NCBI GenBank assembly: GCA_022393335.1 | Contig: JAJEKB010020682.1 | Coordinates: 339,116-403,115 of the forward strand | Direction of reading: 5' to 3' | Length of the DNA stretch: 64,000 nt | Source: Macrotrachela quadricornifera | Lineage: Eukaryota > Rotifera > Eurotatoria > Philodinida > Philodinidae | Shown: piece by piece, positions 22,615 through 35,905 of the stretch | Numbering within the stretch: position 1 is the first letter of the stretch | How the letters are laid out: each line of letters begins with the position of its first letter | Notes under the pieces: generated by a model | Seen by the model: only the letters and a program-made list of their open reading frames with translations | What the model was told of the DNA's origin: nothing | Databases searched by the model: none | Translations under genes and position numbers: made by a program

Positions 22615-25600
22615 GAAGAAATATAATTGTTCAGAAGAAGATAGGCGTGCCAACAATGTTTTTTTATAAGAGGATTAAATATTTTTTATTTATGGACATG
22701 GATATTTTTGGATGAATCGGATAAATGTTTTTTTTTCTTGTAGGATTCGTTTAATAAATGGTATGGAGAAGGATATTGCGTTCTACGAGATTTCGCAGAG
22801 AATTAATATTTTTTATAGTGGATGTTTCTTTTTAATAGCTCTTGTTGTGCTTATCAAACCCAAAAGAATTTTATTATAACTTGTACAAGTCTTAAGTAAG
22901 TGTACAGTACATCCTGAATGTGAATTAAAAAAAAGTTTTTTCTTATATGTTTACTATTTTATTAGTTTTACATACAATTCTGTTTTGAATTATAGATGAG
23001 TACACTGAGTTTTTATTTATTCTAGCGACCTTCGATACTAATATGCAGAAGCATTACCTTGAATCTAATTACAAAAATTTTGCTTTTTTTCACGTGTCCA
23101 GGAAAACATCGTGCGATTTTTCTTTAATTATTTGGACTATCTGTAGTAGTTTTGTGTGAATTTTGCTTTAAAGAAAAAGTTTAAAAATTTTTCACGATAC
23201 ATGTTCTTGTAGAACTCAAGAAGCTCTATTTATCCATATGAAAATAAGAGTAAAAATATCTTGTCTAATTTTTCAATAAATTGCATGTGAAAAAGAAAAC
23301 AAATGTTTTGTATTTTGATGCAAGGAGATGATTTTGCACAATAGTTTCGACGTTCGTTAAAATAAATACGAGCTCATTTATATTCACCTATAATTTAACA
23401 AAAAATTTCGATAAAGTTAAATGGAACGGTAAAGATATACGAAAAAACATTTCTGAAATGGCTTTCTAGACATCCTGTATATGGCTAGAAACTATATATA
23501 CTTTGTTGGAAGGCAGTTATGATAGAAAATAACATCTTTCAAAAGCGACGAAGAATTTAGTTATGTACAAAACCGATATTCGCTTACAGGTGTTTGTATT
23601 GTACACTATTTAATATGACGAAAATTGACACATTGATTTTTTTAAAATGTCCTATAAACTGTGCGTTGCTTTTTTTTATCAAACATCATCTACATTCATT
23701 CTTTAATGGTGACTTTTAGTTTGCGTATCTACACGATACGAACTTCCAATAAACGGATATTGAAAAGAAAATTACAAATGTCTCAATGTAATGTAGAAAA
23801 CTTTTTGAGCAAGCAGAAGATGTAATTCATTTATCTGCTAAGCAATCACATCTTCTAATATGCTAAAAGAAGACTAATAGATTCAACAGTATTGCAAAGT
23901 AAATCGTCTACTAACTTTAAGCAAATATATACTCATACCTCCATGTTAAATTATTGATTATATACCTCATGATCAATTGCAAGCGGATCACATTTATCTA
24001 AGCTTTTAGTGTGCTTTCATATTATTAGTCTCTTCGATTTTCTCTATCAAGCCGCGTATTATAGTTGTATTTTTAAAGATAGTAGATGCAATATATTTAT
24101 ACGATACGATATGACGTTTAATTTTCTGAATGTATTTATTTTGCATTCTCTTCTTCATTATATACTTTATGAATTTTCATTTTGATTGGTCTGGAGAGTT
24201 TATTACAATAATTGTGTCAAAATCATCGATTGAAGAAGGAACAAAGTAAACAGCATTGTATTATTTAGAAAACATTACTCTTATTAAAATCAATATTTAT
24301 GATCTTTATTTAATTTATCAATAATGATCAACATTGAAGAGTAACTAGTTTTAGAACGATTCCTATTAAGAAAGGTTCATTTATGATTTATTAATCATCA
24401 CTATTTCATCTTATTTTGATAGAATTTTTTAATAATAGTTACTATGACTATTCTTCAAAAAATTTGCGTTATATTAATAACAATGTCACAAATGATAAAT
24501 CTATGAGAAGTTTGTCAACAAATAAGTAAAATGTCCAATGAAACTTATTTTCAAGTTGATGTTGTTGATCACATAAAATCACTAGTCAATAATTTTGCCT
24601 TTCAACTTTGCAGATTCATGATTTGCTTGGTTATTAGCCAGATTCTTACCTGAAAAACCAGACCTTGACATTCTTGCAGATAGAATTTTGTCTGTTGAGG
24701 CAAGATTAATATAAACCAACTATAAATATATTTCGTTATTATTTTATTGTAAAACTTTGCAAGAATTACATATGTTTGAAAAAATAAGTACAATTATAGA
24801 GAATCAAAAAAAAAACCATTAAAACCATCCAAACGATCAATAAAAAAATGATGTAATTTTATGCGCATTTAAAGAAAATTTCGATTGAGGAAGTCGAGAC
24901 AAATCTTGATAAAAGAACATTTTGTCTATTTAAAGTTTTAACATACTTTATTTATAGGACTATGCTAACAGTCCTACCTTTTTTGATCGATCAGATAAAA
25001 TTCTTTCTGAGAGAAAATAGAAAAAGGTTCTTGTCTGAACTACAAAACTAACAAGAATCTTACCTAATCGATCTGAGAAAACAAGAATATAGAAAAAATA
25101 GACACAAGAACGTAGATTAGTTATTACGTTGTCAACAATATTCATTCAATCACTTTTATTTTTATAATGCTATCCATCTTTGTTTTGAATTCAATCATGA
25201 TATTATTTTGTTTTTTTATATTGAGGATTTATTGTGCTAAAATAAGATTCACAGGAAAATAATTAACGAAAGAAATATGCGTTCAATTTTTACAAGATGC
25301 AATTCGCTTTTATTTTTCTTCTTTCTTAACGTGTACGAAAAAAACTTGATCGAGTATCTATTATTTTTTTGTCATTAGAAAATCTTCTTCGTTTCTCACA
25401 TCCAAAAAATTTCTCATCATCTATACGTCATATTTGCTCATACAATAATTTTGTTTTTATTTCTTTTAATTTAACTACGTACATATAAATATGATAGATG
25501 TATTTATTCGACACGTAACACATAATAATGATATATTTCAAAATCAATGATCTAACACATTTGAATAATTATTAAAATTATTTTAGGAATGTAAAGAGAA

Positions 25601-26209
25601 AAATAATAATCATATTTTAGATTTCAAAGTCAAAGCATTATATTCTTGTTGAATCAACTATACCTGATAAACCATTATATATTAAATATGCATTCATTGA
25701 AATAACAGTAAAATAATGTGCTAATAATCCCATCCATCTCTTGAAGAGATTATTTGTATTCTACAACGTATACTTAATTTACCTGATATTTTTAATCAAT
25801 GGTATCTAAGATCTATTGAGATATTTTATTTAAAATTTCAACTTGATCAATCGTTTATCATCGACAGATTCTATTGAATTCATTTTTAAATGAATAAGTC
25901 AATCAAGACATACAAGATAAAGGACAAAAATTTTTTCAAGAAACTTATTTTCTCGATTAACTATAGATAATAAAAATAAATTAAATAATGAAGAAACTAT
26001 TCAACTTTTCAACAAAGTTTTAGGTAAGGAAATAAAATTGAAAAATATTTTATTTACTCTTGTTAATTATCGTTTTTTTTTAGGAAAGATTCAATGAGAA
26101 ATAATCATTTAATAAGACTATCTTCATTAATCATATTACAATAGTGACCTATGAATAATGAGTCATTTTTGTTTTATCTTTTTAAGAGTTTTAGATTAAT
26201 TCTAGGAGA
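22615..26209. other. Gene-poor AT-rich region with repeat traces
   Basis: No gene recognised. About 22903-23484 looks like a mariner-type non-autonomous element: CATCCTG-containing ends near TACAG/CTGTA and internal phrases (CTCTATTTATCCATATGAAAA) shared with 38040-38516. About 24590-25110 is dense in degenerate AAGATTCTTG-type motifs, also found at 35160-35700 and 45160-45360. The remainder is featureless. Confidence 0.4.
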
Positions 26210-26746
26210 ATGCAATTAAAACAATCTATACTAACTGAATTCTTATATACACCAGAAGAAAAATTTGAGATTGGTTTTATGCTATGGAGTGGATTGACTA
26301 GCAAGGATTTAATTCCAGCAACACCGTTATTTATGGATGAATTTTTGAATGATTATGAATGGAGCAAAGGTGATAAAAAAACTATCAATTGTAGACGATA
26401 TATAGATTTATTAAATAATGTTGGTATACCTACAATGGAACAATTATTTCCTGATAATGACTATATTTTTCAAGATGATACATCTCGTATCCATCGTACA
26501 TCTGCTGTTATGAAATCTGTAAAAGAAAATGTACCTGAACGAATTGAAGTTAGTGATCAAGCTGCGAAAATGGGGCAATGTATGGCCTATCATGAATTAA
26601 GTAAATACGTATTTAATTCATTACAAGATATGAAACAAAAAATTATTGATATATGGGAAAGTTTTGATGAAGAAAATGATCAACAGCATTCCAAAACGAC
26701 TAAAAGCAATTGTTTGAAAACAAGGTCAACGGATAACCAAAGATGA
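26210..26746 (+). pseudogene. Tc1/mariner-type DDE transposase remnant
   Basis: The 178-residue frame matches the catalytic half of Tc1/mariner/IS630 transposases: [14 protein letters not shown] (usually MVWGGIS...L), [12 protein letters not shown] (usually FQQDNxxxH, the second catalytic Asp region) and [11 protein letters not shown] before the usual W-PIEN segment. After AAKM the frame shifts, and the expected W-PIEN continuation is read only in another frame. The N-terminal DNA-binding half is not visible upstream. This is a dead fragment. The ATG at 26210 is merely the first Met in an open stretch. Confidence 0.75.
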
Positions 26747-27301
26747 TTATTGATATAATACTTAAAAAAGTACATTTGTATGATAAAATTATAAATAATT
26801 TAGATATATTTTTTCGAGAAATTTTTTATATATCTACTATTTTTTTAAAAAAGTAAAATGAAAAAAGCTTACTCGAGACGAATATAATGGTCAGATGATT
26901 ATCTTACATTGATACATTCTAAAATATTTTATTATAGAAAGATATTCCGTCTTTTTCTCGATAAAATCCCATAATTTGATCAATTAATTGTATATAAGTT
27001 TGTCATAAAAACGATCTATCTTTGATAAGGGATCGAAACTTATGAAACACCCTTTATTATTTCAATTGCAAATATTTTTTGTACGGAAAACTTCTTTCAT
27101 TCATCAAATAATGATAACTTAATTTGTTTAAATTCTTCAAAAAATATATTTTGTTTTTTAACACGTATTATGTATAGTTGTATATTTGATGGATATTTTC
27201 CTCCAATTATGATGATGATATTTGGTTTATTAATATATAATAATGTTTGTTATCTACACCAACGATCAAAAACAAAATCAATTCCAGTACGAAAAAGCTT
27301 T
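26747..27301. other. Intergenic region, nothing recognised
   Basis: AT-rich DNA between the mariner relic and the MITE. No credible gene, RNA or end repeat of the mariner element could be recognised. Confidence 0.4.
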
Positions 27302-27724
27302 CAGCGCAATCCCTACGGGATTAAAATGTGAAACACGATATAACTGTTTTCGCTGTCGGTCACGATCTGTGACGCTGCCTTTGGCTGTCGGTCACGGTCT
27401 GTGACGCTGCCTTTGGCTGTCGGTCACGGTCTGTGATAGTCTTCTATTATCAAAATGTACTCGGTGACCTTTGACCCCACTGATCACGGCCTATGATGAT
27501 CGTCTCCTATCAATATGTACTCGGTGACCTTTTACCCTGTCGGTCACGGTCTGTGACACTGATTTCGCCTGTCGGTCACGGTCTGTGACACTAATTTTGC
27601 CTGTCGGTCACGGTCTGTGACAAAGGTCATCGAGTCTGTCTGTCACGGTCTGTGGGGGGGGAGGGGGGGGGTGCAAATTTCTACCCCTAAACACTTCAAC
27701 ACTCTCTTTCAGATCGTGTTTCAC
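27302..27724. mobile_element. MITE containing a GTCGGTCACGGTCTGTGAC minisatellite
   Basis: Inverted ends GTGAAACACGAT (27328 onward) and ATCGTGTTTCAC (ending 27724), preceded by a conserved GCAATCCCTACGGGATTAAA. The interior holds about eight units of TGTCGGTCACGGTCTGTGAC with short variable spacers (27345-27655), then a G-run. A second member lies at 44460-45152 with the same ends but an unrelated interior. AAAAT on both sides could be a short target duplication or part of the ends. Confidence 0.75.
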
Positions 27725-30700
27725 AAAATAAATCAACAATTACATCATTTTCATTAACTATATTTGATTGTTATTGGTTAATTACAACAAGAATGGATAA
27801 CAAAAAATCGTTAATTATTGAACGATATAAAATCAATTGAAAATTGTACTAATTATTAAAAGTGACTATTTAAACTAAAATATTGTTAATTTCTGTATAA
27901 TTTTTATTTCTACTTAATAAATTTATAATATCGGTTGTATGACAGCGGTCTTGTTTAGTTCCATTTATATCAAACAATTAAAAACTTTTTTTATATAAAA
28001 GTTTTTTTTTCGACGTTTCGGCTAATTTAATAGCAATATGCAAGAATTTTTTCAAACTTAGACATGATAAATTACATAAAAATATTATAATCAAATGTTA
28101 AATACGAAACTATTAGTTTACAATGTACAGATCGACAATGCAATATGTTGGAAAAGACAAGAGAAACTAAAAGAGTATAGTTAGATATGAGGAGAAGGAA
28201 AGGATAATAATAAGAGACATTACATGTGTGAACGAGAGAGAAAGACAATAAACTAACGAGAAGTGAGTAAAGGAAGAAAAAATGAAAAGAGTATATATCT
28301 ATGTATATATATGGATCAATAAAGCAATTACAGAGATAGAATTAATGAAGTTACATTATATGTATAGAAATAAGAAAAAAGAAAACAAGTTATCATAACG
28401 ATAACTTCATGATGTCAATTTTGGTAAGCGATGTTTATCAATGCCTTCTGAGAATATATATATAGTGGAACCGAATATGTTGTTCACTTTAATTCTGATA
28501 CACTCTCATCCAGGTCAAGCAAAGTGACGATCATAAACACCGGTAAATGGTCACATTTCAATGTATCAATCGTGAGGGTGAGTAGAGTTACCACTACCGG
28601 TTTCGTCCTTACTTAAAGTACTCAACAATTATATTTAGAATTATTTATAACTACATAATAACTAGTTATGTACGACATAGAAGTCAAAAAGACAGCGAAC
28701 AGATCTGATTTATTTTTTTGCACGTCTATCGTTACGAAAAAAGTGTTCCATGATGAGACGGAAACAATGAGGCTGTGGTCAATTTCTTTTTATTTGTGAG
28801 ATTATAGTGTTTCATGAAATACTTATTACAAGAAAACAGAAAAACAAGAACTTGATAAATATGTATACATAAATATATAGGTCGAAGAACGGAAGGAAGG
28901 AAACAGAAGGTTAATATAAACAAGCGAAGAAAATAGATTACGTACTCGAGCGATATTGAATGAAGAAAAACAATGATTTCTAGTGGGAAAAAACCACTAG
29001 AGGAAAGAGAGCAGAAATGAGTTTTTCAAAGTATTGACTAATGTTTAGCAGAAATAAATAGAAGAACGAGAAAAGAAATATGGAGTAAATAGAACGATAT
29101 TGTGTATGTATAGACAAGGGATTTTCTTGTAATGATATCAGTTGACAACGACAAGTAAAGAGTAGAACACAATATTCTTCAATATCAACGACATTTTATC
29201 TCATAAAAAAGTAAGTTACAAAGAAGCATTAACAATCACTGAATTCTATGTAATTTCGAACAACTTACGAAAGTAACAGTGATATGTACTAAAAGAATGA
29301 GAAATTCACTTCTATTTTTTCACTCTAGTACATACTGATTTCTATTTAAAAAAATAGTCTGTCTGCTTCTTCCTTTGATATATCTTTCTTGAATTACATT
29401 TCCATTGTTTGTTATGATCCTAAGCAATTGCCTTCGATATTGATGTTTTCATCAATGACAACACTCGCCTACTGTAAGTCGTCAAATTCTCCATTACTAC
29501 TTTATTTACTGTGTACTCTTTTGCTTTATGTATTTTTGTCTTATCTTTTTTCTTTTCCTCTTTCCTCTTGTGTCTACGATACAAGCTAGTTTCTTCCTTT
29601 TTTTGCTTATCACAGACATTCATCAGACACAGTTTCAGTGACATATCCCATGGAAATTCCAGCGTATGAATCTTCCGTATATTATGAAACGTATTATCTT
29701 TGTGGGTTATTTTTACTAACGAGGAAACTTCGGCAAGTGTTAATCTTGGATTCAAAAGAAAGTTATACCAGTCGATAGAGCTCGACGAGCTGATCACAGT
29801 GGTAACAGACGTTTTTCCCCATAGGACTTTCCTATAGAGTTTTCAGTTCATATTACTCCTAATGGAACGTAACATATATATGGCAAGTGTAAAGATTCAT
29901 ATATAGATACCGCATCCATTCTTCTCGCGATGGATATATTAGCTTGCCTATTTTATTCTACATCGATCATTTGTTTTACACTAGTTCTGCGTAACAACAT
30001 GAGTAATAAGTGTATTTCTTTCTCTTCATGTATTGTTTGAACACTAAATATATTCTTCTCAATGTATAACTGCATATGAAAAGAAAAAAATACGCATAAC
30101 TATTTCAACATTATCGTCTTTTTCTCTCGTATTCTGGCATCGTGCAATATTCATTTAAGAAGAAAGCAAATGACGTATATAACTAACGTGATTGTTATAG
30201 TGTGATTCATTTATGTTGAATATATCTTTTTTCTTTCTTTTCTCTGGCATACAAATACGATACATACCTACTATAGATATCTTTTTTCTAATCTTTTACG
30301 CGGACATTTTCTTCACATATTCTTCTTTGAATATTGGTTCTTTCCAACGTCTCTAATTCTATCATAACTGGCTGAAACTCATATAATCATCATTTCGAGA
30401 ATAAAAGAATAGTTCAAGATTGGCTTGATAGATCAACAATCCACTAAGAATGGTAAACTGTACTAATATAACTAAACGCATGCTTGATCAAATATTATCG
30501 GATAAAACTGCACTGGTAACAACCCCAAACAAGGAAGAAAGTTCGATCACCGATCCCTTGCTGAATCTGTTGAACCATATTTTTACAAGTGATAATTATG
30601 AAATAGACCATGACAGTACTTTAGAGTTCGTGGACGATGTTGATATGGACTTAATGTCTGAAGAGCAGAGCTGAGACGGAAGTACAAATAATTGTACTAA

Positions 30701-33700
30701 TACTTGATATACTCGTACTTGTCCTACCTCTGCTTTTAATGCAATTGGAAGTATTTGATCAATATAATTTGTATGATTTATTTCACCTTCTCCACTAGTT
30801 ATAGAATAAATAATACTATTATAAAAAGAAAAGCATCAAGCCATATTATAAACCCTTGAGAAAATTTTTACTTTCTGATAGGTCTAGCGATTTTTATCAG
30901 CTTTAAGATGATTAGGTATCTAGATTGTATCATTTTGTTTATTGTAAAATCCATTTTTTAATCAGAAAATAAGATTTTATTATTTTTAACTTGTATTCAG
31001 TTGTGAACATTAGTGAAGTTCTTTTAATATAAGATTTCCATCTAATGTCATATTTAAGTACATGTTGTATACGGATATTGAAACTAAATGCCGTTTAGCT
31101 ATTCGAATCAAATTTTTTGTACAAATTCGATGTTTTTGACCAGAAAGTTAACGTAGAATGATCGAATCGGTCTTGTTAAATATTTTTATCTATCGATTAA
31201 TTTATGGGCCATTGGTTATAACGATCAATATCTATCAATCACAGTACAAAACATCACTCTGATTATGATAATGAATTTATTGATCATCTTGCAAAAATCA
31301 TGAGAAAAAGGAATAGAAGATGTACATAAGAGTGATCTAAAAGTTTTGATATGAATCAATATTTCTATGTTTACTTTTCATGTAGACTTTCACTGCTTTT
31401 ATCCTTCATTTGTGAAAAACAAAATCTTTCTTTTTATTATCAAGTATAAGATTTGAAAATTAGAGTGTTATTGATTCACTGTTACGAGACTAGGTGCGTT
31501 TAATTTTGAATGTTTCTCGATTTGTAATAAGGAAGAACCACCAAAATTTGGATTTTTGATAATGATGCAAAACGCATATCTTTTTTGAGCGTGTTCCGAA
31601 GTAATTCAGGAATGAAATATGTTTCGCAACATTAGCTTTCCAAACAATGCCAAATGGATCTTGTCACGAACGCATTTAATAGTGTTTCGAGGGTAGTGGA
31701 TATCTTAGTTTGGAAGAAAAGCGAGTTTCACAATGTTCATATAAGAGCTGATGTGAGACACTGTGTCAAAACATGTGTTTCAAACTTTTTCTATAATTAA
31801 CGTCATAAAAGGCATTTCGCAATGCTGTTTGTCAAATAAAACGCATTTTGTAGCCTTTTCTCCCAAAAGAATCTATTGCAATGCTAAATCAAGACTGAAT
31901 TCGAGTCAAGATTTTGATCATTTTAAGGGCAATTCTTTTCATAAAGTAGTATGTATGCTAATGAAGTCTTCGTCACTTTATTAGAGGGAAAAAGAACTTT
32001 TTAAATCATCAATAAGTTAGAATATCTAGCGCAATTTCTCTTATGAACCATTCTATTCAAATAGTTCGCTTTTTCTGGCACATAAGTGACATTAGTAGAA
32101 ATCATGAGTGATAAATATACAATCAATTAAGTGCAATTAGATTTAGTAAGCAAGATCATTTTCTTCTGTCCATTAATATAGTTAGATTAAATCAAAGACA
32201 ACGAGCCATTAAGAAATTTTTATTGACCTCGATACAATATCAAAAAACGCTTTGAACGAGACAGTATGACAATTTCTAGTGTTAGGAATAAAAATCGAAT
32301 GAATAGTTCAAATATTCGACAGTTCTAATGCAGTGAATGTTTACATGATGACGAATCAGTTGTTTTCATGTTTGAATCCTCTTCTCAACTCTTGAATAAT
32401 GTAACCGTCGTAAGAGTCAATGCAAGACAGGAAACAAAAAGGATCGTCAGGTTGATTCCTGATAAGAATGTGTTATTTTTTGGTTTTCTGAAAGTTCTTC
32501 AGGAATGTGCTTCGAAAACGCGTTTTTTCGCACAAATTTTACCCATGCATATTATTAACTATATATTTTTCAGAGCTGAAATCCAAGATAATCACCGAGC
32601 TAATCCTTGTTTAAATCTTATCATCAATTTATTTCTATCAAAGGTTTAAAAAAAATAAAATCTCCAGTTAATCATGATGAATTGTGATTGTCAAAATTTA
32701 TTATTAATTAATGAAAAATGTTTATGAAATATTTATTTTATAAAATAAAGAGTTTTGTATTACTTAAGTGGATATAACGGAGGAAAGAATCAAAATAAAT
32801 CGAATAGTTAGATGCTATAGTTTTAAAACCAATCCCAAAGATATGGGATAAGGATTTGCTTTGAAAATAAAAGATTCATTATTGATTTTTTAAGCTGTTT
32901 AATTCGATTTATAATGTAAAGAGTAAAATGTTATACAGACTTGTTCGATGATGTTTAGTTAATATAGGGAATGTTTATGATTATGATATGAGTGTCATTA
33001 ATTTAATATACGGTATTCATCTGATTATTAAAATTCTTTTTTTAAATGAGTATCGATAATGTCAGATGATAAATAGAATTTATTCATTGAATGGTTTGCT
33101 CCTTGGAATTACAGACCGTGACTGACAGGTAAGAGAACTATCAAAGTATTTAGTAAATAAATACTTTGATAGAAAGGTACAAATTCAATTGAGTTCTATT
33201 CATCGTATCATCTCAGAAAAAATCTTTGCGCATTTAAAATATAACATAACAGATCTCTCTATATATATCAAATTTATTATAGAAAAGAGCAAGATTTTCA
33301 AGCACTCTGCAGTAAACTTATTATTAGAATCAAAACATAGTAAGAATGATGATTAAAGCATGTCTCATATGTAAAATGGAAATGATTTTAAATTAAAATC
33401 ATGATGTGGTTCACCATGGATACATGCTTCTTGAACATAGATTTTGGTCCTTCGATGAACATCCACATAATATAACATGTTTGATTTAAAGATTACCTTC
33501 AAATTCACTTCTGTTTAAATCATTACTTTTATTACTATCTTGTATATGTTCTATGCTATTTAACAGACACGATAAAGTTTTTTATATAGATTTAATTCAA
33601 CGGTTGATTCAATCTTAAGTATCGAATATGTAAGATAAAATCAGTTGTTACATTCTATGTAAATAAAAATAAAATAGTTTTATATTATAAATTCATATTT

Positions 33701-33967
33701 ACGATTCAATCTCATGCAAAGAGACCGCGAATAATAATTCGTTAAAGCTTTCATACGATTTTTTTATTATTTGTCTGATTGGATAGAATCGTCACCTCTT
33801 TCACACATGTGTATGTAGTTTTGTCTTTTCTTTTCGCTATATGCTCTTTTTCTGCATACCTTCAGTAGTATTTATTTTGTTACCATGCATGTTTCGTGTC
33901 GAAAAACACTCAAGATATATGACTTCGTTTCTGTTTAATCAGTCCTGCAGCGTAATCATTTTATAAG
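27725..33967. other. Long gene-poor region
   Basis: Six kilobases with no gene I can support. The minus-strand frame 29420-29797 (125 residues) and plus-strand frame 30450-30674 (74 residues, acidic C-terminus) have ATG starts but no recognisable domain. The second could be an exon or transposon fragment. About 31500-31970 and 32510-32530 are dense in AAACGCATTT/AACGCGTTT-like words, as in 52490-52740 and 60840-61480. AT-rich simple sequence makes up the rest. Confidence 0.45.
30450..30674 (+). CDS. Hypothetical small open reading frame
   Basis: ATG-to-TGA frame of 74 residues with no stop-rich neighbours and a composition unlike the surrounding AT-rich noise. It has a Thr/Lys-rich N-terminus, a segment with DPLLNLLNHIF, and an acidic tail DDVDMDLMSEEQS. 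I do not recognise it. It could be a single exon of a larger gene, a transposon-encoded piece, or chance. Confidence 0.2.
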   Translation: MVNCTNITKRMLDQILSDKTALVTTPNKEESSITDPLLNLLNHIFTSDNYEIDHDSTLEFVDDVDMDLMSEEQS

Positions 33968-34747
33968 ATGGCTGACATACCTTGTGAAAAGAGTAAGGTC
34001 TATCGAAGAAAAATTAATGCTGATAATACTGATTATTTGCACGTTATTGGAGTTGGATTACCTCGAACAGGTACAACTTCGCTTAAGACTGCTCTCGAAA
34101 TACTTGGGTTTGGACCATGCCATCATATGACTGAATTATTGAATAAACCAAAACAAGGTGAAATATTTGCACAACTGCTTGATGGTTATGAGACAGATTT
34201 TCGTGAATTGCTCAAGGGATACAGATCATCAGTTGATGTTCCAACAATTTTATTTTACAAAGAACTTCATCAAATTTATCCTAAAGCAAAATTCATACTT
34301 ACAGTACGTGATAGTAATGAACAGTGGTTTGAATGTTTCAAAAATTCAATTGCACCTATATGGTTAGATGATTTCTTCTTTTGTATTATTTATCCTCTTC
34401 GAAACTTGCGTCGACTATGCATTGTTGCCAGAAAAATCGCTAAGAAATGGATGCATGATTATGGTGAAATAGGACCTCACATTCATGAATTACATAATGC
34501 ACGAATGATAAAAGAAAACAAATCAGACGAGTTACTTGTATTCAATGTGAAAGAAGGATGGGCTCCTCTATGTAAATTTTTGAATGTACCAATTCCCGAA
34601 GATATTTCATTTCCAAATGTGAATGGTTCTGGCTACGTGAAGGGTAGGCTTCAATTGGCCAGAATAATAGGATGTTCTGCTTGGATCTTTATTGCTGTGA
34701 TAGCAGTCGTTTTGATCTATTTCTTTACTTCATTCATTGGTTTATAG
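33968..34747 (+). CDS. Sulfotransferase-like P-loop protein with C-terminal membrane anchor
   Basis: Intact single-exon gene of 259 residues. The 5'-phosphosulfate loop is clear (GLPRTGTTS, residues 30-38), and a second PAPS-binding element follows (FILTVRDSNEQWF, about 113-125). The shape fits the Sulfotransfer_4 group of sulfotransferase-family proteins, which are widespread in invertebrates, fungi and protists and mostly uncharacterised. After WAPLCKFLNVPIP, the family's typical end, comes a hydrophobic helix of about 23 residues (GCSAWIFIAVIAVVLIYFF, about 235-254), so the protein is probably tail-anchored with the enzyme facing the cytosol. The substrate is unknown. The start is the first in-frame ATG, directly after AAG. 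No introns are needed. Confidence 0.88.
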   Translation: MADIPCEKSKVYRRKINADNTDYLHVIGVGLPRTGTTSLKTALEILGFGPCHHMTELLNKPKQGEIFAQLLDGYETDFRELLKGYRSSVDVPTILFYKELHQIYPKAKFILTVRDSNEQWFECFKNSIAPIWLDDFFFCIIYPLRNLRRLCIVARKIAKKWMHDYGEIGPHIHELHNARMIKENKSDELLVFNVKEGWAPLCKFLNVPIPEDISFPNVNGSGYVKGRLQLARIIGCSAWIFIAVIAVVLIYFFTSFIGL

Positions 34748-35905
34748 AAATTCGAAATTTTGCGCTTATTTTTTGAAATAAAATATTAGAAAAGAAGAAC
34801 TTATAATTAACTATAAGAATAAAATAAGTAGACATAAAGCAAACTGAGAAACGAAAAACTAACGATTATTACATATCATCGGGGATATAATATTTCTATA
34901 CTGTATATTCACTTTTCAGAATAAAAATCTGTCGCTTATAATTAATGATGATCATATTGAATACATTCCAAATGTATCAATTTGATGTGTTTCTATTTTG
35001 CACGAGAATTAACATTTTCAAATTCGAATTTAATTTAAGGTGACAAATGTTCCAATTTACGATAGAAGATCTACAAGTGTGAATCTAACTTTTGTTTGGT
35101 ATATATCCAATTCAAAAATGAGACTTATACTTAAGAATCATCCCTCATTAGTCGACTAAATTACGGTCATTTCTTGAAATAGACTTGAAGGATCCTATGA
35201 AATTTGATTTAAGATTTTATCTAGGATTTTCTCAAGTTTTCCCTCAGATTCTGTTAAGATTCGCTAATATTTATGTGCAAAAACCTGACAGAAATCGCAA
35301 AGAGGATTTTGTCAAGATTTCATCAAATTTCAGTCACGATCTATTCTAAATCCTGAGATAAGGATCTTACCTAGAATGACGGCTATATCAAAAGAGGAAC
35401 CTACCAGATTTTTCGAATATTTAATAAACTAGAAGCATGATCAGAATCTTAATAAGAAAATACAAAGAGTTAGCTAAAATCTTTGCAGGTTTATATTTAG
35501 AGACTATTTAATATTTTATTCTCAAAATTTTATAAAAAATCTAGCAAGAATGAATGAAATGATGACCTCGTGGTTTTATCTAGGGTTAGATGAAGATCTT
35601 TTCAAGATTTATAAATATACGGGCCATAACAGTATTTCAATATCAGCGTTGTGCAATAGTTGAAAAGAAAATAAAAAGGATTTTTCAAGATGTTACTGTG
35701 TTTTTGTTTCAAGTATGATAGAGTTTTGATAATTGGATAATCTAGTAGAATTTTCAATGTATTCTTGATTTGATTTTTTTCATAAATAATAAGATAGAAT
35801 GAATCTTAAAAATTTTAGAAAAAGAAATTTTCAAGTCTCGGCAATGAATATAATAGCTGTTTACAGATTTAAACTATACTAATGAATTATATTTTACTTA
35901 CTTTA
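34748..35905. repeat. Intergenic region with degenerate AAGATTTT motif cluster
   Basis: From about 35160 to 35700, words such as AAGATTTTATC, CAAGATTT, GATCTTACCTAG and AAAATCTTTGC recur on both strands every 20-40 bp without forming a regular tandem array. Similar clusters occur at 24590-25110 and 45160-45360. The rest is plain AT-rich DNA. Confidence 0.45.

Noticed and set aside
26210..26746. Intact host gene of 178 residues
   Set aside because: It is a mariner transposase fragment with a frameshift after AAKM and no N-terminal half.
29420..29797. 125-residue minus-strand frame beginning MISSSSSIDW
   Set aside because: No motif, no paralogue in the window, and a lysine-rich low-complexity middle. 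I cannot support it as a gene.
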